A stretch of DNA of 64,000 nucleotides, taken from DASXRA01 sp036506155 (GTDB taxonomy: Bacteria; Actinomycetota; Actinomycetes; Mycobacteriales; Jatrophihabitantaceae). Position numbers and translations under genes: made by a program. Numbering within the stretch: the stretch's first letter is position 1; each line of letters begins with the position of its first letter. The stretch spans positions 142,269-206,268 of the forward strand of contig DASXSF010000080.1 in assembly GCA_036506155.1 (NCBI GenBank), read 5' to 3'. Shown here piece by piece: positions 58,292 through 64,000 of the stretch. Under the pieces are notes generated by a model that was not told where the DNA came from, made no database searches, and saw only the letters and a list, made by a program, of their open reading frames with translations.

Positions 58292-58465
58292 GTGAGTCCT
58301 GAGCATCCCGAACCCGACGAGGTCAAGGACAAGTTCCGCGAGGCGCTGGAACGCAAGCGCAGCCACGAGGAGAAGCGCGAATCCGAGGCCCGGGAGACGG
58401 CGAAGATCCACGGTGAGCACGGCCCTGCCGCGACGCGGCGAGCGTTCCGCCGCAAGAGCGGCTAG
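58292..58465 (+). CDS. DUF5302 family small charged protein
   Basis: 57 residues from GTG 58292: DEVKDKFREALERKRSHEEKRE, then a linker and KIHGEHGPAATRRAFRRKSG. The ending HGPAAxRRxFRRKSG and the KxKFREALxRK helix are the DUF5302 signature, common in Actinobacteria. It is highly charged, helical and without a membrane segment. Function unknown. Confidence 0.8.
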   Translation: MSPEHPEPDEVKDKFREALERKRSHEEKRESEARETAKIHGEHGPAATRRAFRRKSG

Positions 58466-58476
58466 GGGCGATCAGG

Positions 58477-59559
58477 TCAGTTCTTGAGCAGGTTGCCCGC
58501 CTGCCACTGTGACCACGGCACGTTCCAGTCGCCGAAGCCGTCCCAGGACGGCATCACGTTGGACGTGCCGGTGTTCGTGTAGGTGACGACGTCGCCGATC
58601 ATCGAGAAGTTGTAGAACCACTGGGCGTCGCCGACGTTCAGGTTGGTGCAGCCGTGAGATGTGCTGCGCACCCCGATGTTGCCGCCGTTCCATGACGCTG
58701 CGTGCACAAACTCCCCGGAGTTGGTGACCCGTACCGACCACGGCACGTTCAGCGAGTACGGATTCGCCTCGCCGGGCGCGCTCACCATGTGCTGCGGGTT
58801 CTTCTTCGCCATCACGACCTTGGTGCCCAGGTAGGTGGGCGTGGACGCCTTGCCGAGCGATACCGGGAACGTCTTCACCGTCTGCCCGTCGGAGGTCACC
58901 CTCATCTGTTCGCTCCCGCCGTCGACGGTCGAGACGTGCGCGGCGCCGACGTTCATCGAGAGGGTCAGGCTGTCGTCGTATGCGAGCCCCCGGCCGGCGC
59001 TCAGTCCCTTCAGCGGCATCGTCATCTCGATCTTGGCGTGCGCCGGCCAGAACTGCTCCGGGCGGTAGTGCGCCTCCATGGCATAGCCGGAGTTGGAGTT
59101 CACCCAGAACCAGGCGCCGTTCGCCGGCTGGCCGTTAACGGTCACCTTCACCGCGCTGTCGAACGGATGCGCATTGGTGACCTTCTTCGAGAACTGGGCA
59201 ATGATCGGCATACCGATCCCGTACGTCTGCCCGTCTCCCTCGAAAAGGCTCACATGAACGGGCGCACTGGCCGGCGACGACCCGGCACTGTGGTGCTGCG
59301 CCGACGTGGGCGCGCCGGCCGCCGCGGCGGACCCGTGCGGCGTGGTGTGCGCGGTCCCCGCGGTCGAGTGGTCGCGGTGGTTGATGCGCACGGCGGCCAC
59401 AGCGGCCACAGCACCTACCACCAGGACGGCGCCGAGCGCCAGCAGCGCGCCAGGGCCGCGCCGGGAGGGCCCGCCGCGCCGCGGCGGCCGTGACCCGTAT
59501 GTCGTCGGCGTACCCCACTCGTCATCTGGATCACCCCACGGCCGGCCGCCGTGCGTCAT
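58477..59559 (-). CDS. L,D-transpeptidase (YkuD) with Ig-like domain, Ldt type 2-like
   Basis: 360 residues. The cytoplasmic N-terminus and anchor (GALLALGAVLVVGAVAAVAAVRI, about 37-60) are followed by a bacterial Ig-like domain (about 100-205) and a YkuD domain. The catalytic Cys lies in STSHGCTNLNV, with the upstream His in GEFVHAASWNGGNIG. It forms 3-3 peptidoglycan crosslinks and resists most penicillins but not carbapenems. No lipobox Cys at the anchor, so it appears to be a membrane-anchored rather than a lipoprotein form. Confidence 0.92.
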   Translation of the reverse strand: MTHGGRPWGDPDDEWGTPTTYGSRPPRRGGPSRRGPGALLALGAVLVVGAVAAVAAVRINHRDHSTAGTAHTTPHGSAAAAGAPTSAQHHSAGSSPASAPVHVSLFEGDGQTYGIGMPIIAQFSKKVTNAHPFDSAVKVTVNGQPANGAWFWVNSNSGYAMEAHYRPEQFWPAHAKIEMTMPLKGLSAGRGLAYDDSLTLSMNVGAAHVSTVDGGSEQMRVTSDGQTVKTFPVSLGKASTPTYLGTKVVMAKKNPQHMVSAPGEANPYSLNVPWSVRVTNSGEFVHAASWNGGNIGVRSTSHGCTNLNVGDAQWFYNFSMIGDVVTYTNTGTSNVMPSWDGFGDWNVPWSQWQAGNLLKN

Positions 59560-59795
59560 CCTCGTACCTCCAGGTCTGCGACGTACATACGCGTAACAGC
59601 TTGCCTCAGGCCGGACCCGGCTGGCGGACCGGGGTGCCTCCAGCGGCGAACGGGTGCTCAGTGGTCAGCAGCTACTGCATCGGGAGGGCGGGATGGTAGG
59701 CGCCACCCGCCGCATCACCGGCAGCGCGAAATAGCCGAACCGACCGGACGGCGCGAACGCGAACAGGCGGGTGACGTCGCGCACCCATTCATGCC

Positions 59796-59825
59796 TTGAC
59801 AAGCATATGCGGGTTTCGGCATATT
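59796..59825 (+). promoter_or_regulatory. ArsR-type gene promoter with GCATAT repeats
   Basis: TTGACA (59796-59801) is a perfect -35; CATATT (59820-59825), 18 bp on, is the -10, ending 6 nt before the ATG at 59832. GCATAT occurs at 59803-59808 and 59819-59824, within the spacer and over the -10, as expected for autorepression. Confidence 0.6.
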
Positions 59826-59831
59826 GCATGG

Positions 59832-60167
59832 ATGGCCGATCCACCATGGGCGGCGCTGACGGACCCGAAGCGGCGCGCGGCCCTCGATCTGCTCCGACAG
59901 CGTCCGCGCGCTGTCAGCGAACTCGTCGACGCACTCAACCTGAGCCAGCCGACGACCTCCAAGCACCTGCGGGTGCTGCGCGAGGCCGGTCTTGTCACGG
60001 TGCTCCCAGATGCCCAGCGACGCATCTACGCGCTTGACCCGGCGCCGCTCGCCGAACTGGATGCCTGGCTCGCGCCGTATCGGCAGCTCTGGAACGAGCA
60101 CCTCGACGAACTCGGCCGGCACCTGGACAGAATGACGAGACGAAGGAAACGCGATGGATCTCGGTAG
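59832..60167 (+). CDS. ArsR family transcriptional regulator
   Basis: 111 residues with an ArsR winged helix: ALTDPKRRAALDLLRQRPRAVSELVDALNLSQPTTSKHLRVLREAGLVTV. No metal-binding cysteine pair is seen, and it overlaps an SRPBCC gene by 14 bp. This is the ArsR-AHSA1 pairing found widely, in which the regulator is not metal-responsive. ATG 59832 is set by the promoter spacing. Confidence 0.88.
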   Translation: MADPPWAALTDPKRRAALDLLRQRPRAVSELVDALNLSQPTTSKHLRVLREAGLVTVLPDAQRRIYALDPAPLAELDAWLAPYRQLWNEHLDELGRHLDRMTRRRKRDGSR

Positions 60168-60669
60168 CTTCATCGAGTTCGACGGACGACCCGCAGTCCG
60201 GTTCGAACGCACCTACACCCACACGGCCGAGCGTGTCTGGGCCGCGATCACCGACCCGGGCGAGCTTGCGCACTGGTTCCCGTCGTCGGTCGAGATCGAG
60301 CCGCGTGCCGGCGGCTCGATCTCGTTCTCCGGCGACCCGCATAGCTCGCGACAGACCGGAGTGGTTCTCGCGTTCGATCCGCCACGCCGGCTTTCGTACA
60401 CCTGGGGCGGCGACGAGCTGCACTTCGAGCTCGAGCCGTTCGCCGACGGGCAGTGCCGACTGATCTTGATCAATGTGCTGGCCGACCGGTCCGCCGCAGC
60501 CCGCAACGCCGCCGGGTGGGACGTCTGCCTCGACGAACTGGCAAAGCTGGTCGCCGGGCAACCCGCTGGCGGCCCCCACGCCGAGTCCGCCGCACCCTGG
60601 CAGCCGCGCTACGACGCCTATGTGGCGACCGGCATGCCGTCGGGCGCCGACATCCCGACCGGGCCGTAG
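60154..60669 (+). CDS. SRPBCC/AHSA1 family protein
   Basis: 171 residues. VRFERTYTHTAERVWAAITDPGELAHWFPSSVEIEPRAGGSISF and VLAFDPPRRLSYTWGGDE are the START/AHSA1 fold signature, a hydrophobic-ligand binding cavity related to the Aha1 C-terminal domain. It overlaps the ArsR gene, so both form an operon. The ligand is unknown. Confidence 0.87.
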   Translation: MDLGSFIEFDGRPAVRFERTYTHTAERVWAAITDPGELAHWFPSSVEIEPRAGGSISFSGDPHSSRQTGVVLAFDPPRRLSYTWGGDELHFELEPFADGQCRLILINVLADRSAAARNAAGWDVCLDELAKLVAGQPAGGPHAESAAPWQPRYDAYVATGMPSGADIPTGP

Positions 60670-60694
60670 CGGCGCCGGACCAGGCCACGCAGGC

Positions 60695-62035
60695 CTAGAG
60701 CGGCAGTCCTTCCAGCATCTCGGTAACCAGCGCCGCAATCGGCGAACGCTCCGACCGAGTCAGCGTGACATGCGCGAACAGCGGATGCCCACGCAGCGCC
60801 TCGATCACCGCGGCGACGCCGTCGTGCCTGCCCACCCGCAGGTTGTCGCGCTGCGCGACGTCGTGGGTGAGCACCACTCGGGAGCCGGTGCCGATCCGTG
60901 ACAGCACGGTCAGCAGCACGTTGCGCTCCAACGACTGCGCCTCGTCCACGATGACGAACGAATCGTGCAGCGAGCGTCCCCGGATGTGGGTGAGGGGCAG
61001 CACCTCGAGCATGTCCCGGTCGAGGACCTCGTCGATGACCTCGCGGCTCACCAGCGCCCCGAGCGTGTCGAACACCGCCTGCGCCCACGGCGCCATCTTC
61101 TCGCCCTCGCTACCCGGCAGATAACCGAGGTCCTGGCCGCCCACCGCGTACAACGGCCGGAACACGACGACCCGCTTGTGCGCCTGCCGTTCCAGGACAG
61201 CCTCCAGCCCGGCGCACAGCGCCAACGCCGACTTCCCCGTGCCGGCTCGCCCGCCGAGCGACACGATGCCGACGTCCGGGTCGAGCAGCAGGTCCAGGGC
61301 CACCCGCTGCTCGGCCGACCGGCCGTGGATGCCGAACGCCTCGCGGTCACCGCGGACGAGACGGATCTGCTTGTCCGCGGTGACGCGCGCCAGCGCCGAG
61401 CCGCGCTCGGAGTGCAGTACCAAGCCGGTGTGGCAAGGCAGCTCGGCGGCATCGAGCAGCGCGGCGTGGTCGGCGATCGGCAGCCGCTCGCTGCTGTAAA
61501 GGGCGTCGATCGTCGCGGCAGCCACGGATAGCTCCGCCATGCCGGTCCAGCCGGAATCGATCGGCCCTGGCGTGTTGTACTCGTCGGCCCGGACGCCGAC
61601 CGAGGCCGCCTTGACCCGGAGCGGCATGTCCTTGGTGACGAGCGTGACGTCACGCCCCTCAGCGGCGAGGTTCAGCGCGACGGCGAGGATCCGGGAGTCA
61701 TTGCTCTCGACCCGGAATCCGGCCGGGAGCGCCGAGATGTCCGCGTGATTCAGCTCGACGGAGAGCGTCCCGCCGGCATCGCCGATCGGCACCGGAGCAT
61801 CGAGGCGACCGTACTTGATCCGCAGATCGTCGAGCGAACGCAGCGTTTGCCGGGCGAACCAGCCCAGTTCCGGGTGGTGGCGCTTGCCCTCCAGCTCGCT
61901 GATCACGACCAACGGCACCACCACGTCGTGCTCGCCGAAGCGGCCCAGCGCTCCGGGGTCGGAGAGCAGGACGGACGTGTCGATCACGAAGGTGCGTACC
62001 GCGGCCGCACGATGCGGCTCGAGGGCAGGGCTCAT
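60695..62035 (-). CDS. phoH2: PhoH family ATPase with N-terminal PIN domain (PhoH2-like)
   Basis: 446 residues. The PIN RNase domain (about 12-135; VRTFVIDTSVLLSDPGALGRF, NDSRILAVALNL, VTLVTKDMPLRVKAA) precedes a PhoH RNA helicase domain with Walker A GRAGTGKSAL and Walker B FVIVDEAQSLE. Mycobacterial PhoH2 couples RNA unwinding to cleavage. ATG 62035 has AGGAGGG four bases upstream; a 15-kb-distant order relative to uppS resembles mycobacteria. Upstream of it lies a 240-bp leader without a recognised gene. Confidence 0.92.
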   Translation of the reverse strand: MSPALEPHRAAAVRTFVIDTSVLLSDPGALGRFGEHDVVVPLVVISELEGKRHHPELGWFARQTLRSLDDLRIKYGRLDAPVPIGDAGGTLSVELNHADISALPAGFRVESNDSRILAVALNLAAEGRDVTLVTKDMPLRVKAASVGVRADEYNTPGPIDSGWTGMAELSVAAATIDALYSSERLPIADHAALLDAAELPCHTGLVLHSERGSALARVTADKQIRLVRGDREAFGIHGRSAEQRVALDLLLDPDVGIVSLGGRAGTGKSALALCAGLEAVLERQAHKRVVVFRPLYAVGGQDLGYLPGSEGEKMAPWAQAVFDTLGALVSREVIDEVLDRDMLEVLPLTHIRGRSLHDSFVIVDEAQSLERNVLLTVLSRIGTGSRVVLTHDVAQRDNLRVGRHDGVAAVIEALRGHPLFAHVTLTRSERSPIAALVTEMLEGLPL

Positions 62036-62290
62036 CGGACCCTCCTGATGCATAGACGGAATGGGCGGTCGTGCCACGAGCGGCGCCCCGCCCGGAGCGA
62101 TGGCTGCGACGGCAACGCCGGGAGGCCGGGGCACTCGTGCAGTTCATGAGCACCGTGCGGGACCTCCCCGGCGGAGCAGCTATGTAGCTCGTACGCCAGC
62201 CATTGTCGCCATGACGGACCGTACGGCGTCAATCTTCGCTGTTTCAGAAGCCACGCGGTTACCGAGATGAAACGAGTTGGCTAACAGTCA
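62036..62290 (-). other. Leader/intergenic region upstream of phoH2
   Basis: About 255 bp with no supported gene. On the minus strand TTGACG near 62240 is a possible -35. I searched for a recognisable riboswitch core by eye and saw none. Confidence 0.4.
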
Positions 62291-62324
62291 GCGATGAGCG
62301 CTCGCGCGAAGAGCTCCGCCACCG
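62291..62324 (+). repeat. Dispersed intergenic repeat, copy E (head plus degenerate body)
   Basis: The head GCGATGAGCGCTCGCGCGAA and GAG is perfect (62291-62313); the rest (CTCCGCCACCG...) matches only loosely. It lies downstream of the uppS-like gene and upstream of phoH2 on the minus strand. Confidence 0.65.
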
Positions 62325-62358
62325 CGGCTCCGTCAGCGCCGTCAGCCGCCCGGGCGGA

Positions 62359-63120
62359 CTAAGTACCGTAACGGCGTTCTCGGCGGGCGTAGTCACGGAG
62401 CGCGCGCAGGAAGTCCACCTTGCGGAAGTCCGGCCACAACGCGTCGCAGAAGTAGAACTCCGAATGCACGGACTGCCAGAGGAGAAACCCGCCGAGGCGC
62501 TGCTCGCCGGAGGTGCGGATGACCAGGTCGGGGTCCGGCTGGCCCTTGGTGTAGAGGTGCTCAGCGATGTGATCGACGTCGATGACATCGGCGAGCTCTT
62601 CGATGGAAGTTCCCGAGCTGGCATGTTCGTACAGCAGCGATCGCACCGCGTCGGCGATCTCGCGCCGGCCGCCGTATCCGACCGCGACGTTCACCGCGAG
62701 ACCACGCCGGCCGACGGTGCGCTCTTCGGCGGCCTTGAGTGCGCCGGCCGTCTGCTCGGGCAGCAGGTCGAGGGCGCCTACGACGCTGATCCGCCACGGC
62801 TTGACGCCGGCAGAGAGTTCGTCGACGACACCTTCGATGATGCGCAGCAGCGGCTCGAGCTCGTCCGAAGGACGGCTGAGGTTATCCGTGGAGAGCAGCC
62901 ACAGCGTGACGTGCTGGACGCCCACCTCGCTGCACCAGTCGAGCAGGTTCGCGATATGCGCCGCGCCGGCGATATGGCCCTTGGTGACGTCCTCGAACCC
63001 CGCCGCACGTGCCCAACGCCGGTTGCCGTCGAGCATCACAGCGACGTGCCTCGGCACCGGATGGCCCGCCAGCTGGGAGCGCAGCCGTCGCTCGTAGACC
63101 GAGTAAATGAGCGAGCGCAT
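62359..63120 (-). CDS. Short-chain cis-prenyltransferase (isoprenyl diphosphate synthase, Rv1086-like)
   Basis: 253 residues. HVAVMLDGNRRWARAAGF holds the catalytic aspartate, TLWLLSTDNLSRPSDEL, NVAVGYGGRREIADAVRSL, and the C-terminal PDLVIRTSGEQRLGGFLLWQSVHSEFYF complete the UppS/Z-farnesyl synthase signature. The N-terminus MRSLIYSVYERRLRSQLAG resembles mycobacterial Rv1086, which makes (2Z,6E)-farnesyl diphosphate, rather than the longer decaprenyl synthase. It supplies lipid-carrier precursors for cell-wall synthesis. Confidence 0.9.
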   Translation of the reverse strand: MRSLIYSVYERRLRSQLAGHPVPRHVAVMLDGNRRWARAAGFEDVTKGHIAGAAHIANLLDWCSEVGVQHVTLWLLSTDNLSRPSDELEPLLRIIEGVVDELSAGVKPWRISVVGALDLLPEQTAGALKAAEERTVGRRGLAVNVAVGYGGRREIADAVRSLLYEHASSGTSIEELADVIDVDHIAEHLYTKGQPDPDLVIRTSGEQRLGGFLLWQSVHSEFYFCDALWPDFRKVDFLRALRDYARRERRYGT

Positions 63121-63182
63121 TCCCACGGGCACCAAGTTTAGGACCACAGGTTAAGGGGCAGCTTGCCACAATCGATCGGCCA

Positions 63183-63203
63183 TGTAACACTGTAATCGTG
63201 TAA
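63183..63203 (+). promoter_or_regulatory. Three TGTAA direct repeats with 8-bp period
   Basis: TGTAA at 63183-63187, 63191-63195 and 63199-63203, each followed by three variable bases. They overlap the likely -10 region (TTGCCA at 63163-63168 as -35) and precede the ribosome-binding site AAAGGAGGTG. Iterated short direct repeats are typical operators for ribbon-helix-helix proteins. Confidence 0.55.
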
Positions 63204-63220
63204 TGAAAGGAGGTGAAACG

Positions 63221-63856
63221 ATGCACGAACACGAACACCATGCAGACCACGAGCACGGCGAGCGGCATCACCGACACGGCGGGTTCGGCCCGCGCCGACA
63301 CGGCGGACGCGGCTTCGGCCGCCCCGGTGGCTGGCAGCAAGCCGACCTGCCGCCCGCGGACGGCGCCGAGGCATGGCTGCGAGGCCGACTGCCCGACGAC
63401 TGGTTCACGGAACCGCCCACGGTCACGGTCGACCGCGAGGAGATTGTGGTCGTCGGCGAATTGCCGCCACCCGCTGACGACGACAGCGAGGCCACAGCCG
63501 GGCGCATCAGCCGCTTCCGCGAAGAGACGCGCGAGAAGCGCATGCAGATCGCCGACGAGGCTGAGGCCCGGTACGGCCGCAAGGTCGCCTGGGGCGCCGC
63601 GATCGGTGACACTCGAGTGCTGTTCACTCACCTGTCCGTGCCGGTCATGACCCGGCTGCGACAGACGGAGCGCCGGGTGCTGGACACCCTGGTCGATGCG
63701 GGCGTGGCCCGCTCCCGGTCAGAGGCGCTGGCCTGGTGTGTGCGCCTCGTCGGCGAACACACCGACGACTGGCTGGCCAGCCTGCGCACGGCGATGTCCG
63801 AGGTCGACAAGCTGCGCGCCGAGGGCCCAGACCTGGGCGATACCCAAACCGTCTGA
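63221..63856 (+). CDS. Histidine-rich protein with ribbon-helix-helix-like C-terminal domain
   Basis: 211 residues. The N-terminal 30 are His/Gly-rich (HEHEHHADHEHGERHHRHGG), a possible metal-binding arm. The middle (PDDWFTEPPTVTVDREEIVVVGEL and FREETREKRMQIADEAEARYGRK) has the appearance of a conserved actinobacterial family. The segment FTHLSVPVMTRLRQTERRVLDTLVDAGVARSRSEALAWCVRLVGEH looks like a CopG/NikR-type ribbon-helix-helix DNA-binding domain. An exceptionally strong AAAGGAGGTG site precedes the ATG. I infer a metal- or redox-linked autorepressor; no function is known to me. Confidence 0.65.
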   Translation: MHEHEHHADHEHGERHHRHGGFGPRRHGGRGFGRPGGWQQADLPPADGAEAWLRGRLPDDWFTEPPTVTVDREEIVVVGELPPPADDDSEATAGRISRFREETREKRMQIADEAEARYGRKVAWGAAIGDTRVLFTHLSVPVMTRLRQTERRVLDTLVDAGVARSRSEALAWCVRLVGEHTDDWLASLRTAMSEVDKLRAEGPDLGDTQTV

Positions 63857-63861
63857 CACAG

Positions 63862-63983
63862 GCGATGAGCGCTCGCGCGAAGAGCCCGCCGGCCGCGGCG
63901 CGGTCCGCGCCGAAGGCGCGGTGTGGCTCGAGGTGTGCGCCCCCTTTGTGGGGCGCCGCCGAGCGACGCCACCGGCGGATTAG
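63862..63983 (+). repeat. Dispersed intergenic repeat, copy B (full length)
   Basis: The best-preserved copy. Head GCGATGAGCGCTCGCGCGAA; hairpin 1 CCGCGCC-GAA-GGCGCGG (63905-63921, 7 bp perfect); hairpin 2 GCGCCCC / GGGGCGC (63937-63943, 63950-63956); tail CCGAGCGACGCCACCGGCGGAT. A second head (GGCGATGGGCGCT) begins at about 63988 and runs off the window, so the element may be in tandem here. Confidence 0.8.
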
Positions 63984-64000
63984 GACAGGCGATGGGCGCT

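Noticed and set aside
59665..59847. 60-residue minus-strand frame between the L,D-transpeptidase and ArsR genes
   Set aside because: It overlaps the ArsR promoter and start, has no ribosome-binding site I accept, and no recognisable pattern.
62036..62290. Riboswitch in the phoH2 leader
   Set aside because: No known aptamer core could be recognised by eye; left as an unassigned leader.

Overview
The window is chromosomal DNA of a high-G+C actinobacterium (G+C about 70% by eye, strong G/C third-position bias, many GTG starts). Diagnostic genes are multifunctional 2-oxoglutarate decarboxylase Kgd, WhiB1, SigR/RsrA, a PdtaS-type sensor kinase, a PhoH/PIN ATPase, small DUF6104 and DUF5302 proteins and a mycothiol-type DinB enzyme. 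Gene order in 29.8-40.9 kb follows the mycobacterial whiB1-pdtaS-rshA-sigH-SRAP-aroA-rsgA neighbourhood, 46.2-48.4 kb follows purE-purK-GtrA, and 49.7-63.1 kb recalls metB-cbs-GDSL-phoH-uppS. A non-mycobacterial, Frankiales-like organism (possibly Jatrophihabitans-like) is my guess; the genus cannot be fixed from this sequence. I found no rRNA, tRNA, CRISPR array, phage or intact insertion sequence.

Layout. 0-5.7 kb: truncated NhaA antiporter, MarR regulator, aldehyde dehydrogenase, DinB-type enzyme, an ECF sigma factor coupled to a VOC protein, a remnant of a second sigma factor, and CsoR. 5.8-10.9 kb: a cell-wall island with an MreB-like actin, a single 939-residue polypeptide joining a SEDS glycosyltransferase (RodA/FtsW) to a class B penicillin-binding protein, and a membrane pseudokinase in an overlapping operon with it. 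11-19.7 kb: ICL/PEP-mutase family enzyme, HxlR regulator, thioesterase, ABC exporter, Kgd, oxidoreductase, DUF6104. 20-24.3 kb: MocR regulator, malic enzyme, nickel superoxide dismutase with its maturation protease, histidine phosphatase. 24.4-29.3 kb: secreted S1 protease, MerR pair, a multiply broken MFS transporter, and a DGPF protein with an ECF42-type sigma factor. 29.3-41.8 kb: mostly conserved core genes. 41.9-46.2 kb: DUF222-HNH nuclease, LLM oxidoreductase, DHFR-like reductase, second MocR regulator. 46.2-50.9 kb: purE, purK, GtrA, dodecin, purC, metB. 51-58.5 kb: serine hydrolase with a gutted tandem copy, cbs, GDSL hydrolase, Bax-inhibitor protein, two frameshifted acyl-CoA dehydrogenases. 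58.5-64 kb: L,D-transpeptidase, ArsR/AHSA1 pair, PhoH, cis-prenyltransferase, and a histidine-rich ribbon-helix-helix-like protein.

Common threads. (1) A dispersed intergenic repeat, with hairpins that change by bulge or wobble without losing pairing, occurs at seven or more sites and often supplies stop codons. (2) A 17-bp palindromic word, GACCGTCCACWGTGGAC, occurs three times. (3) Several regulators sit behind recognisable operators (CsoR, HxlR, MerR, MocR twice, ArsR, the ribbon-helix-helix-like gene). (4) Several genes appear leaderless, with a -10 hexamer 6-8 nt before the start codon. (5) SigR has an autoregulatory promoter and two plausible starts. (6) Five decayed or frameshifted genes lie between 5 and 58 kb. 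Best candidates for new biology are the MreB-like / SEDS-PBP fusion / pseudokinase island, the repeat family, and the histidine-rich protein with its TGTAA-repeat operator.
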